25,710 bases of DNA from Gnetum montanum. Lineage: Eukaryota > Streptophyta > Gnetopsida > Gnetales > Gnetaceae. Of the stretch, positions 1 to 9,889 are shown in pieces. The notes under the pieces were generated by a model, which searched no databases, was not told where the DNA came from, and was given only the letters and a program-made list of their open reading frames with translations. Position 1 is the stretch's first letter. Every line of letters begins with the position of its first letter. A program made the position numbers and the translations under genes. The stretch is from positions 15,132-40,841 of the forward strand of contig MNCI01003589.1 in the NCBI GenBank assembly GCA_015680685.1, given 5' to 3'.

Positions 1-396
1 GTCGTACTGAGGCACTTAACTAGGAGGAAAGGGTTGAGAGAACCTAATCTAGCCTAAGTGCGATGAGCATCCGTTCCTTGATTATCCGTACACATCCTTA
101 AATGCTCGTAATCAAGTCATACTCATTATGCATTAAACAACAAGTAATAAATGATAAATAATAAATAACAATAAATAAAATCCTATTCCATGCACTGCAA
201 GGTTTATCCAAAAAGCTCATCTTTAGTGCCAAACACAAACTTGTGTTCAGGTACAATGTTTGCTCAAATAAAGATCTATTCACTTTGGGACTCCTACTGC
301 GGGCACATGGAAAATATTCTATCTCTAGAGTGATCAATCTACCAGAGTTTCCCTACTGTCTAGCCTAGGATTATGAAACAAGGGAGAGCCGCCTCT

Positions 397-404
397 TATT
401 TATA
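397..404 (-). promoter_or_regulatory. TATA box of the minus-strand LTR
   Basis: The minus strand reads TATAAATA, placed between the upstream palindrome array and the downstream block shared with the other LTR. This is the expected U3 position. Transcription would start around 365-375 and run leftward. The motif is seen directly; its use is inferred. Confidence 0.5.
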
Positions 405-419
405 GATATGAAGGCACAT

Positions 420-576
420 GCGATATCATGTACGCAATATCGCAGGGGAAGATGCAATATCACGTACACAATATCGCGGGGGAAGATGCAATATCACGTA
501 CGCGATATCGTAGGGGATGCGATATCACATTGGATGCAATATCGCGTATGTGATATCGTGGCCCATGCGATATCGT
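420..576. repeat. Array of ten GCRATATCRY palindromes in the LTR U3
   Basis: Ten 10-bp units of the form (G/A)(C/T)(A/G)ATATC(G/A)(C/T) start at 420, 434, 454, 468, 488, 502, 519, 536, 550 and 567. Spacing alternates 14 and 20 bp at first, giving a 34-bp period, then becomes 17, 17, 14 and 17. Each unit centres on the palindrome ATAT within GATATC or AATATC, and most carry CpG in very AT-rich surroundings. On the LTR's own strand the array lies immediately upstream of the TATA box, as a tandem U3 enhancer would. Confidence 0.8.
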
Positions 577-658
577 GTCCCATCAAAAGCTCTCTCTTCA
601 TTGATGTAATATATTTAAAGTTTTTTTTAGTATTATTATTATTTTTTGGGATCCAACA

Positions 659-667
659 CCCACTCCC
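659..667 (-). other. Candidate polypurine tract beside the minus-strand LTR
   Basis: The minus strand reads a T-run, then GGGAGTGGG, then the LTR start TGTTGG. A T-rich box followed by a purine run directly before TG is the usual arrangement before a 3' LTR. If correct, the element's internal region would extend rightward from here. No recognisable coding remnant supports that. Confidence 0.35.
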
Positions 668-3600
668 AAAAAAAGAGAAAAAAAACAATAACGAGATAAT
701 CTACAATAACATGTTGATGCCAATTACATTTATCTTATTTTCTTTAATCCATCTTTCAACTATAGAATCTAGAATAATGCTCCAAAGCATGGGCAAAATA
801 TTTTAATTACAATTAGTCTATAAGTATTTAGATCAATTTTATCCTCTTTTCTAAAGAGCATAATTTATTTATTGATGCACCACTTCTTGTTTAAATCCAC
901 TTGCATAGTTAAATTTAACTTCACCTAAATAGAATTTCATACCAATGGCCCTTCTCATTTGAGAATTTCTCCATATAAATTGTTTATATGAGTAGCTTTT
1001 CCTAATATAATAATGTATTATCACTATTATAAAACTTTCATTCTATCATTGCTATAAAACAAAGTTTGATAAAAAATTTCAATATATTTAAGAAAGAAAT
1101 CATATTATACTCTTTCTTTAGTATAATGCCCAAAACAATTAGGATCTTTCTTTATCATTTGTAATATAATAGTCTCTATTTGACAACCTTCCTCATCTTA
1201 GTAAGAATTAGATTTTTATATGACTTGATAGTCTTTGATGACTTCTCTGTCTTTGCTGAAATTTTAGTTGTTTTACATTTTTCATCAAACTCTTATTGTT
1301 TGGTTAAATGTTGGCCTTTGGAAATATTAAGAGTAGTTGTATTTAGAGCTTTTGTAAGACTTACATTTGGATTCTAAATCTTCTTATTTTTATTTTGAAA
1401 ATGCTTTTTCATTTTTGCATTTTTTCTAAAGTGATTTTACCTCTTCTAATATTTAATATGCTATATATTTGTTAATAATATGAAGTACAAAGGATGGTGA
1501 CAAGATTCAATTATCTTTCATCTCCTTTGAAACATTTGATGCTACAAATATTCTTAGACTAGAAAGAAGAAAATCAATATTGAAGATTCCTTGCAATCTT
1601 ACAAAAGTGAATCCACCTAATTTTTTATATTTATTAATATCTTTTAAAACTAATAGATCTAATCTTTATCTTGAATCTAAAATATATTTTTTGTTGTAAT
1701 TGAACTACTTATTTTGAGAGCACCAATTCCATTTTACATTTTCTTTATATTTTAAAAAGCCTTGAGGATTCTAGTGACTAATAAGGATCTAATTAGAACT
1801 AAAGCATGAAATGTAAGAACATAATTATGCAAAAAACCAAATTGCACAAGTAATCAAAGTATAGAATGTAGAAGCAAATAGCAAAATAAATTCACATGCA
1901 TAAATAACTAGAAATGCACAATGCCTGAGCAAATGGAGCTGACCTCTAGCCATTAATGCCATAGATTAAACTTCATTTTTAGATTCTTCTTTCACACTAG
2001 TACTCTACAATGATGGTGTATGCAACCTTTAAGCATCTATGAAAGGGGAAAAAATTACAATCCTACTATGATTCCTTGGTACCTTTGTTCTCCCATCAAG
2101 AACCAATTTATAGGCCATAGAATCAGTTACCATGAGAGAAAAATTTGAAAAATAAGAGACCCAAAATCCCATCTGAATGTGGATGCCACCCCAACCCCAA
2201 TGTAGAAATGTGTTATTCATTATCAGATATGGAGACCATGTTATGGGATATGGAAGCCACCTTAACGCCAACACGGAAATGAAGAAGCACATTATCAACA
2301 ATGTGTAAATGCATTGATGTGGATTACATGAAAGTCATCACATAAATAATTTTTTCCTTTGTGAGAAAATTAGCAATATTTGTGGTAAGGGAATAGAAGG
2401 AAAAATCCCCTAATAAACCTTCTCAAACATAGAGAATAGCTTCCTTAGGTGCAAATTAAATTAGTACAAAGTTAAGAATAAAAATGATTTTTGTTGTCAT
2501 ATTCTTAGCTAAACATGTTTGTTATATTTATCTATAGTTGTTATTTGAACTTGTTAATGAAGAAATTTCCAATTGAAATAGCCAAACCTCTAAATGATCT
2601 TAAATGATCTACATTTCTTTTATAAATCAAAGATAAAATTGAAAAATTTGAAACAAAAATTTATAATCTTCAATTTCCCATGTCTCAATAATACCAAATA
2701 TGTCAAATTTATGAAAGAAAGATATGTTATATAACACCTTCACATTATTTGCTACCAATCCATTGATATTAAAATCCATAATAAAGACATTTTATATATT
2801 CTTTATGAATTTTTTTGAATATTTAGTTTTATTGATTATTGCATTACCTTTGCTTTCATAAATGCTACAAAACGTTATTCTCTCACATCTTCCACTTTCC
2901 TCTATCTAGAGATCTTTTTGCAAGTTTCCTTTTAATAAGATCTTCATTAATTTAAATTTTATGATCCTTTAAGGGATTATGATATTCCTAAACTCTAACG
3001 AAATTTGATAACAATGTACCTAAGTTTATCATTTTTAGGTGAAAACTCATTTTCACATGCTTTTTAGGAGTGTCTGTTGATAGAACATGCTTAGAAATGG
3101 TTATCTAGAATTCAAAAGAACTTTCAAATAAGCATTGGTGATCAACTTGCTTTGTTTACTTTCTTTTTTTGTATTTAAAAGCTTCTTCAATCTCTTGTTA
3201 TTTATTCTATTTGGAAACTTTGATGTGCAATTAGTTTCCAGCTATAAGAGAATAAATATGATCTCTCTTTAGGGGTTATATATTTTCAAAGAAGTTGGAT
3301 TTCAATTATAGCTTCAAGTAGGAAAGCTTCTAGTGAAGAATGAATAATTAATTTGTTCCATGTTTTATTAATTTCTTTTTATTTTGAAGGCTCAAGTTGG
3401 GAAAGCTTTCAACTTTTATTATAATCTATTTCTTATTTTTTATTGTTGCATTTATTTTTCTTTAGAGAGAGTACTCTTCATCAAGGAATATCACTTGACA
3501 CTAGAATAGCTCTTGAAATCTCACTGTGTCATCAAATATTCTAGCTCAAGCTTAAGCTATCTACTTAGTTCTCTATGCTTCTCACTATGGCATAGATTAC

Positions 3601-3700
3601 TTGATTTTCCATGAGGAGGATATCAAGATGAATCCCATCATAGGAGCCATTATTAGTTATCTATCTACATGATTAGGATCAAAGAAAGTAAGGAATTCTT
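668..3700. other. AT-rich decayed sequence, no gene recognised
   Basis: About 3 kb of AT-rich DNA with stops in all frames; no ORF here exceeds 90 codons. Nothing in it resembles a known plant protein family to me. Near 2180-2285 there is a weak imperfect duplication (a 'ggatgccacc' block and a 'ggaagccacc' block about 70 bp apart, each followed by a similar 'gaaatg' stretch). Some of the region may be the rotted interior of the minus-strand element whose LTR ends at 658, but no gag or pol motif could be read. Confidence 0.5.
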
Positions 3701-3729
3701 ATTGGTTCACATGGATGATGGAGTAAGAT

Positions 3730-3914
3730 CCAATGTCATTTGGTGGATTGTCATTAAGTACTTCAAACTCCAAAAAAGAGGTTACTTATTCTAACTTCAA
3801 TTCTATATTTATCTCTTTTAATAAGTCTAGTAGAGATATCATCCTAGGAAGGCATTGGCTACCATACCATTGTGGAATTTCCTTGTCCATTTACTAAAAG
3901 ATTTACTTTCCATG
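3730..3914 (+). pseudogene. Left half of an older retroelement-like coding remnant, split by the 12-kb insertion
   Basis: One frame reads for about 60 codons with a single stop and contains DIILGRHWLPYHC at about 3835-3876. This resembles the C-terminal 'ILGRPWL' block of plant Ty3/gypsy aspartic proteases. It runs to the exact insertion point of the LTR element and, after removal of the element and one target-site copy, continues in the same frame at 16082. That continuity supports a real former coding region, but the family assignment rests on one short motif. An unrelated gene remnant is possible. Confidence 0.4.
3910..3914 (+). repeat. Left target-site duplication (CCATG)
   Basis: CCATG directly precedes the TG of the 5' LTR and pairs with CCTTG at 16077-16081. 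The 5-bp length is standard for Ty3/gypsy insertion, and the two copies differ at one base. Confidence 0.7.
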
Positions 3915-4796
3915 TGATGAGTCACATGGTTTGGCCATGTCAATAGGATGTCGTCAACATGATCTCATCAATGGGATCTCATCAACATGATCTTGTCGAT
4001 GTAGGGTTTTACCCATTAACATGCACTTAATGATGGGACATCCTATTTCCACTTATAAATGTTCACCTTTTGTTGCATTTATGGTATAAGTCTCATATTT
4101 GTAATGAAGTTCTTATAGTTTTTCCGCTCAAAAGTTAGAATATTTTCTAAGTGCTCGTAGTAGGATTTAAACAGTATATGGATCTTTATTTGAGCACTAT
4201 TGTACCTAAGCACTGTAGTCTATGCAACAATAAAGATGAGCTTTCTAATAAACCTTGTACCACTTTGAAATAGATTTATTGTTTTAATGAATCATTTAAT
4301 ATTTCATGCAATTTTATTTAATGTTTTTAAGTAATTAAGTAATTAATTAAGATAGATTAAATAAAAATTAATTAAAGAACATAAGTAAAACCACTTCAAG
4401 CATATGCTTGGTGCTTGGTAATCCTAGTGACACTTAAAGTTTGGTAACCCAGTAATGTTAAATGTGTTCAAGATGTGTATGGCATGTGGAAACGGATGCT
4501 TATGTTAAGATTAGTTAAGTGTTAGTTAGTTGTTAGATTAGTTTAGCATTGAATACTTTATTCATTATTCTTTATTCTTAAGAAACTTAGAACATAAAAT
4601 AGAAAATGATAAAAATCATATACCCTAGTTACACTTAACCATATCCTTACATTTCACAAGTGGAAGTGGGAAGAAAATGATTGTAATAGTTAGTTTCACC
4701 TCCTAGAGACCAGTGTACTTAGAAGGCTTTGACTAAATCATGCGTGAATGCTAGTGATTCATATGGTTGGGTGTAGGGTATACTCGTTGCTCATCA
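3915..4796 (+). repeat. 5' LTR
   Basis: 882 bp, TGATGAG...CTCATCA. U3 contains short direct repeats of 'gatctcatcaa' near 3961-3990. A TATA box (TATAAAT) is at 4054-4060 and a poly(A) signal AATAAA at 4229-4234. The same two motifs occur at matching places in the 3' LTR, which supports them as real U3/R signals. Confidence 0.92.
4054..4060 (+). promoter_or_regulatory. TATA box of the 5' LTR
   Basis: TATAAAT, conserved at 15265-15271 in the 3' LTR despite general divergence between the two copies. It is placed about 170 bp before the AATAAA, consistent with a U3-R layout. Confidence 0.6.
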
Positions 4797-4797
4797 T

Positions 4798-4816
4798 TGG
4801 TGTCATTTCTAGGGAC
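4798..4816 (+). other. Primer-binding site, tRNA-Asp type (degenerate)
   Basis: One base after the LTR end the sequence is TGGTGTCATTTCTAGGGAC. It differs mainly by C/T and G/A transitions from the TGGCGCC...GGGGA primer-binding site reported for Athila-type elements, which is complementary to tRNA-Asp. It does not match the more common initiator-Met type (TGGTATCAGAGC). Position is certain; the tRNA assignment is inferred from resemblance. Confidence 0.6.
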
Positions 4817-4953
4817 TTGTAGTTTGCTATGTGCGTTATCTAGGACTTAGTAAAAATTATTCAACATCATTGGATCAAAATTTAAAGTTACATCATTCAA
4901 ATAATAATAACAATTGTAATAAGAACACTAATATTTTCCTCTTTTAATCTAAA
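4817..4953 (+). other. 5' leader of the gypsy element
   Basis: About 140 bp between the primer-binding site and the first ATG of gag. It is AT-rich and non-coding, the position of the untranslated leader. No packaging structure could be recognised by eye. Confidence 0.5.
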
Positions 4954-7556
4954 ATGTCTTCTTCTCACAGGCATGATGGATCAAATCCACTAGTGCCCCA
5001 AGATTGCAAAGTAGTACATACTTATCCAGATGAATATGTGCTTGACTTCACCTTCATCTTGCATCAAGATGAATAGCTATGATGGAGGGACATTGAGGGC
5101 AACATTGTGTTGCCACCTGATCAATCAATTCTTAGGACGTTGCTCTAAACTCTTAAGAGGTTGGGCATCTAGGATCTCCATGATGAATACATTGTGCAGG
5201 GTCATGAGTATCAGAACTACCATCGTTATGAAACACAATGAAAAAGAGATTGATAACAAGAGAAGTGCTATGAAGCTACAAAGGGAAAATAGTTCAATAA
5301 CCCCCTATTCCTGTTGAACAAAAAAGATAATGAGGATCTCCTCTCTAAGGATTCTTTGCAAGCAGACTCTCCTCCCCTTGATTTCAATGAAGGAGGCTTG
5401 AACCAGAACTTACAGTTCACTATAAATAATCCTGGTTTAGGAAAGAGTACGTCCCATGACCATGGAGGCTCCACAAGTGGGAGTTATGATAGGAGTGAGG
5501 GCAAGCATCATGATGAGGATTGAGGTCATAACCACAAACGAGGAGGTGAAGGGCACCATGATGGTGCTAGTCCTACTTTTTCTTCAACTTCGTCATCCTC
5601 TTCTTCCTCCTCTATCTCCAACCAAAGCCGTGGAGCACATGACTATGATGGAGGTGACTTGTAGGATAGAGATCATTGGAGGGACCACTGAATCATTCAA
5701 GATTAGGGGCATGCGAAATCAAGGGAGATCCATCAACATGAAAGAAGGGGTAGTAGAGGACATCATTGGAACTATGGCCAAGATGATGATGAGCCTTTTC
5801 TTGCAACTCAAAGCATGCCAAACATCATAGAGGTAGTAAAAATTCCAACCATGCATGTGAAAGATAGCTAAATAAAGCAGTTGGATATGAACAATATTTT
5901 CAAGTTCAAAGGGGGATACAATTCAGATCCACAAAATCATCTACAAGCCTTTCATGATGCCTATGCCTTACAAAATGTGGAGAATGAATGAAGAAACTTA
6001 AGTTGATTCCTAGGATACTCATCAAAGAAGTAGAAAGTTGGTACCAGTTCTTGGAGCCAAAATTAATCTAGATGGAGTACGATGCTTGAGCTATTTAATG
6101 ACAAATATCAAACGTACTCTAGAGTGTTTAACCTAAGAATGTAGATACAAGGTTGGAAATAAGAAACACATGAACTCTTGGATACAACCATGGGTAGGTA
6201 CTACTCTCTCTTTCATTAATTCCTTAGCCATGGTTATTCTCAATAAGAGCAGCTTCACCATATCATAGATGGGCTCCAATTAGAAACAAGGAGAACTCTT
6301 AGGTTCTATGCCCCAAGGAGATTGTTAGAACTAAGGGTCCATTAGATTCAAAGGCTAATTGAGCAAGTTGCAAAAGAAGAAGTAGAGCTAAGAAAGAGAG
6401 AAAGTATTGAAGAGTACAACCAGGACTCTTCCATCAAAAAAAGAAAAGTCTAGTTCTATGACAACGAGAAGGAGGCACCACTTGATGAGGTGGTGCAACA
6501 AAAAACCTTGTTGATTCAAAAATCTATTTTTGAAATTTCAACCAATGTGGACAAAATGGAGGACTCTTTAGATTAAAATTTTCAAATATCTTTTAAAATA
6601 GCAAGGGAATCCAAAGAGCAAAGTAGTGATCTTAACTATAGGAGAAGGAAGGAAGCTAGACATGCCAACTAAAGGGGTAAGGGAAAATTTGCTACCATAG
6701 AGGAGGTTGTGGTATCAAAATTAGACGATGACAATGGATGTGACATTTTCCAACATGAACATCCTAAGGGATGTTGCCTTTTTGTGTCACACTTGCAAGC
6801 ATCTAGGGTGTACGCTCTCAATCCTATATTGGCTAGAAGGTAAGCACCCAAAAGATTACCTTATCCTCAAGGCAATCCCAGGTAATTTCATCAATGACAA
6901 GCTTGTTATTCAAGTGGAGCACCACCACAATCGTATGAGTAGTATCATCAATGGTAGCATCCATAATCGTGGGGGATGCTACCACCTAGGTAGCAGTACC
7001 CTTACAGGTAGCCAGATCCATATGGATACTATGTTCAACAGCCCATGTCTCCACATGACTCTTCTAGTCATGCTTCATTTCAACATCACTACTACCCTTC
7101 TGAATTCTATCGAGTTCAATCTCCATCTCCAAGAGAGGAATCCCCTTATCATCACTACCCTCCTCATCCTTCTACACATTTCCTTCTACACTCAACTCAA
7201 TTATCACCTACTCCATCTATGCAAGGAAAAATTCTCACATAGCCACAACAATGTAATGCTACTAGGGTTGTTAACTTATAGCCAGCTTTTCAACCAAGTG
7301 GTTTAGAAACTAGATCCCATAAATGACTATTCTTCCAAACCAATAGTCCTACAAAGCCCTCATAGACTTATGCGGTTAATAACCCTTCTTCTTCCTTATC
7401 CTCTGCATCTACTCTATTTAAGCACCCTTCAAACTAAACACCTTCCAAAGTGCATATTGTCATGCTAACCCATGTTATAACTAATTGCATAAAAGTTGGT
7501 CACCTTCCCAGGAAACTATTTGATCCTAGAAGTCCCCTCATTTACCTTGCAAAGTA
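4954..7556 (+). pseudogene. gag: gag (degenerate), structural capsid protein of the gypsy element
   Basis: The frame opens at ATG 4954 (MSSSHRHDGSNP...) and stays in one frame to about 7550, with many in-frame stops. An N-terminal disordered part has His/Asp- and Ser-rich runs around 5490-5620. A capsid-like core follows near 5890-6330, with FKGGYNSDPQNHLQAFHDAY, a later 'LSHGYS' block and 'IIDGLQLETRRTLR'; this is the pattern of plant retrotransposon gag domains. A charged Lys/Arg/Glu segment lies at 6370-6660, and a His/Tyr/Pro/Ser-rich tail at about 7040-7240. No CCHC zinc knuckle was recognised. The stops are mostly TAG/TAA/TGA, explainable as C-to-T or G-to-A changes of Gln and Trp codons. 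The frame shifts by one position going into protease. Confidence 0.8.
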
Positions 7557-7990
7557 CTTTTAGATTCAAGTTCTAGTGTCAATCTAATTTCTCATGAGAT
7601 GTATAAAGCTTGGAAATTTCCTCCACTTAAGAAGAGTAACATTTGCCTGGAGTTGGCACACTAATCCATCACTATTCCCTTAGGACTGGTGGAGGACATT
7701 TTAACCACCATTTGTGGGTGGTCCTATCTTACCGATTTTCTAGTGCTCTGAGTTGACAATTGCAAGGGGGACTTCCCAATCATCATGGCAAGGGCTTAGC
7801 TAAACACTACTGATGCAAACTTGGAAATCAAAGATCTTCCCCTAGAAGTTTTCAAGGAAAATGATTTTGGAAATATTGAGAAGAAGACAGTTTTATGCAT
7901 TGTGTATAGTGATATAGGATGTAATTGTGTGCAAAAACTCTAATATATAAAAAGTACATCAATCTCAGCATGCAGACAATGTGCAGATGA
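7557..7990 (+). pseudogene. pol: Retroviral-type aspartic protease (degenerate)
   Basis: In a different frame from gag, the sequence reads LPCKVLLDSSSSVNLISHEM from about 7542. This fits the D-(S/T)-G active-site region of plant gypsy proteases, with the Gly apparently replaced by Ser. Downstream SITIPLGLVEDILTTICGWS and TDFLVL fit the second half of the fold. Stops interrupt at about 7661, 7753 and 7797, where the usual GRPWL-like block reads 'ARA*L'. The role in a live element would be to cleave the gag-pol polyprotein. A frameshift near 8040 separates it from RT. Confidence 0.7.
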
Positions 7991-8049
7991 GTTTAACATT
8001 CAAAGATGCCTATATGTAGTAGCCACAAAACAAGAGGACACTACTAATA

Positions 8050-8999
8050 GCTGATCCTAAAAGCAGCTCAACACTTTACATGGAACCAACTAAGAGCTTA
8101 ACATGTGCCTATGTTAAAGACATGGATGAACTGAAGCAAGTTCATCACCAACTATTTACTAATAAACCTGATGACACTTATTGGAGAGAGTTGGAAATCC
8201 CTATAAATTTTAAACATGATCTCCTAGAGTTGAAAATTTTACTTGCTAGCATGAAGTAAGCTTTTTTGAACAATGGCAAGCTAGTGATAATCAACGTCAA
8301 ACTTACTCCTAAGTAGAAAAAGAAGCTATTAAATGTGATTAAAAAATGGCCAACAATCTTTGCTTGGTCACATCAAGAACTCATTGGAATTGATCCTAGG
8401 ATATGCAAACATCACATCTATACTGATTTGTCTATGAAGCCAAAGAGGCAGCCACAACGATAGTTGAACCCCAAATCAAAGTAAATTGTCAAGGAAGAGA
8501 TTGAACAACTTCTCAAGGTAAGGTTCATCTATTCCATTATAGATAGTGAGTGGGTTAGTTCACTCATTATTTTGCTAAAGAAAGGTGGCAAGTGCTAGGT
8601 CTATATTGACTTCAAGTTGTTGAACATGGCAATGTTTAAAGATCATTTTCCATTGTTATTTGTCGACCAAGTGTTGGACACTATATTAGGGCATTTCTAC
8701 TATAGCTTTTTAGATGATTATAGTGGCTATAACCAAATTTAGATTGCACGAGAGGATCAAGAAAAAATAACATTCATGAGTCCTTGGGGGACTTTTGCAT
8801 ACAAAAAGATGTCATTTGGTCTATGAAATGGCCCTACAACATTCTAACACCTTGTCCTGAGCATGTTTCGACAAAAAATTAGTAGTAGGATGGAAGTCTT
8901 CATGGAAAACTTCTCCACCTATGGCACTATATTTGAGTAAGCCTTGGACTACCTTGAGCAAGTGCTAAAAAGATGCGTGGAGACTAATCTTTAGCTCAA
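8050..8999 (+). pseudogene. pol: Reverse transcriptase (degenerate, active site mutated)
   Basis: Frame from 8050 (ADPKSSSTLY...) through an RT domain starting near 8356: FAWSHQELIGIDP, then KEEIEQLLKVRFIYSI, VDQVLDTILGHFYYSFLDDY, SGYNQI, EKITFMSPWGTFAYKKMSFG, NGPTTF and MEVFMENFSTYG. These follow the standard order of plant gypsy RT blocks. YSFLDDYSGYNQI keeps the first catalytic Asp region. The FMDD box, however, reads FMEN at 8899-8910, losing both Asp residues. In-frame stops occur, for example in FGL*NGP. A frameshift near 9000 moves the remainder into another frame. Confidence 0.88.
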
Positions 9000-9035
9000 T
9001 TGGTAGAAGAGCCATCTGAGGGCATTATGTTGGGG

Positions 9036-9180
9036 AATAGAATCTCACAAGTAGGGATTGAGATGGACCTTGAAAAGATTAGGGTCATCCAAGGAATTAC
9101 CCATTNAGGAAATAGAATCTCACAAGTAGGGATTGAGATGGACCTTGAAAAGATTAGGGTCATCCAAGGAATTACCCATT
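9036..9180 (+). repeat. 70-bp direct duplication around single N at 9106
   Basis: 9036-9105 and 9111-9180 are identical. One N and four bases sit between them. A tandem duplication centred exactly on a one-base gap is best read as two contig ends that overlap but were not merged. Confidence 0.85.
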
Positions 9181-9216
9181 AATTGGAAATCATTAAATAT
9201 GTTTGATCATTCCTTG

Positions 9217-9356
9217 GCCACACTAGCTACTACTAGTGGTTTATAGAGAATTTTTATAACATCATAAAACTATTGGTGGAGCTAANTGCCACACTAGCTA
9301 CTACTAGTGGTTTATAGAGAATTTTTATAACATCATAAAACTATTGGTGGAGCTAA
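9217..9356 (+). repeat. 69-bp direct duplication around single N at 9286
   Basis: 9217-9285 and 9288-9356 are identical. The repeat falls inside the RT/RNase H connection and duplicates codons that occur once in related proteins. Probable assembly artefact. Confidence 0.85.
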
Positions 9357-9889
9357 CAAAGAAAGATGTTCCATTTGTTTGGATTGAGGAATGCAAAAAG
9401 GAATTCCAGCAACTCAACTAGAAGCTTATAGAAACTCTAATTCTATGAGCACTCAATTGGTCTAGCTCATTCCACATCATGATGAATGCATTGAATTATG
9501 CCTTGGGAGTTGTGCTTATGTAGTTTAATGACCAAAAATGTCCTTATTACATCCATTATGCTAGCCAAATCATTGTGGGTGCACAACTTAACTACACCAT
9601 AATAGAAAAAGAGTTGATTGCAGTGATGTATGCCTTGGAGAAATTCAAGCACTATGTGCTTGGATACAAGGTATTTGTGCACATGGATCATAGTGTCATT
9701 CACTTCCAAATGAACAAGTTGATAGTGAGCCCCCATGTCATATGATGGCTTGTGAGCTTATAAGAATTCAATCTTATGATGGTAGATCGAAAGGGAACTA
9801 AGAATGTGATTCATAACCATTTATCTCAGTTACGATGGAACAACAAAGAGGAGGAGAACCCACTTTCAAATCAATTTCTTGATGAACTC

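Larger units (their letters stand above)
1..658 (-). mobile_element. Partial LTR of a Ty3/gypsy-like retrotransposon, minus strand, cut by the left window edge
   Basis: On the minus strand the sequence starts at 658 with TGTTGGATCCC, a TG start typical of plant LTRs. It then carries a palindrome array (420-576), a TATA box (397-404), and a segment around 180-330 clearly related to the middle of the full-length element's LTR near 4140-4280. Shared blocks include 'GATCTTTATTTGAGCA' and 'AAAGATGAGCTTT'. It therefore belongs to a related LTR family in the opposite orientation. A T-run followed by the purine-rich GGGAGTGGG sits just upstream on the minus strand, so this is more likely a 3' LTR than a 5' LTR. 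The far end lies outside the window. There is no coding content; short ORFs in both directions here are incidental. Confidence 0.65.
9000..9850 (+). pseudogene. pol: RT thumb/connection and RNase H (degenerate)
   Basis: This continues pol: GIMLGNRISQVGIEMDLEKI, SFLGHTSYY*WFI, KKDVPFVWIEECKKEFQQLN, then RNase H with FHIMMNALNYALGVVL, YYIHYASQI, EKELIAVMYALEKFKHYVLG, VFVHMDHSVIH and NVIHNHLSQL. The first catalytic Asp of RNase H (expected D-A-S) is Asn, codon AAT at 9485-9487. The Glu in EKEL and the Asp in MDH are kept. Two single Ns (9106, 9286) are flanked by exact duplications of 70 and 69 bp. These repeat the coding sequence and change the frame at the second one, so the true gene remnant is shorter than it looks here. 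Confidence 0.87.

Noticed and set aside
420-576. GATATC array as a CRISPR array
   Set aside because: Units are 10 bp, diverged and palindromic with 4-10 bp between them, in a plant LTR. No spacer structure or cas genes.
408-806. 132-codon ORF across the palindrome array
   Set aside because: Its protein is simply the translated GATATC repeat plus AT-rich flank, and it runs against the LTR direction. No family resemblance.
6728-7306. 192-codon plus-strand ORF
   Set aside because: It is out of frame with gag, which can be followed through the same stretch; a shadow of the decayed gag frame.
8993-9016. tRNA-like A-box sequence TAGCTCAATTGGTAGAAGAG
   Set aside because: It lies inside the RT coding trace where related proteins have a conserved block. 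No acceptor stem, B-box or anticodon arm could be laid out around it.
9036-9356. Tandem duplications in pol as real internal repeats of the element
   Set aside because: Each is centred on a single N and duplicates codons that occur once in related proteins. The equivalent case in the 3' LTR is disproved by the sister LTR.
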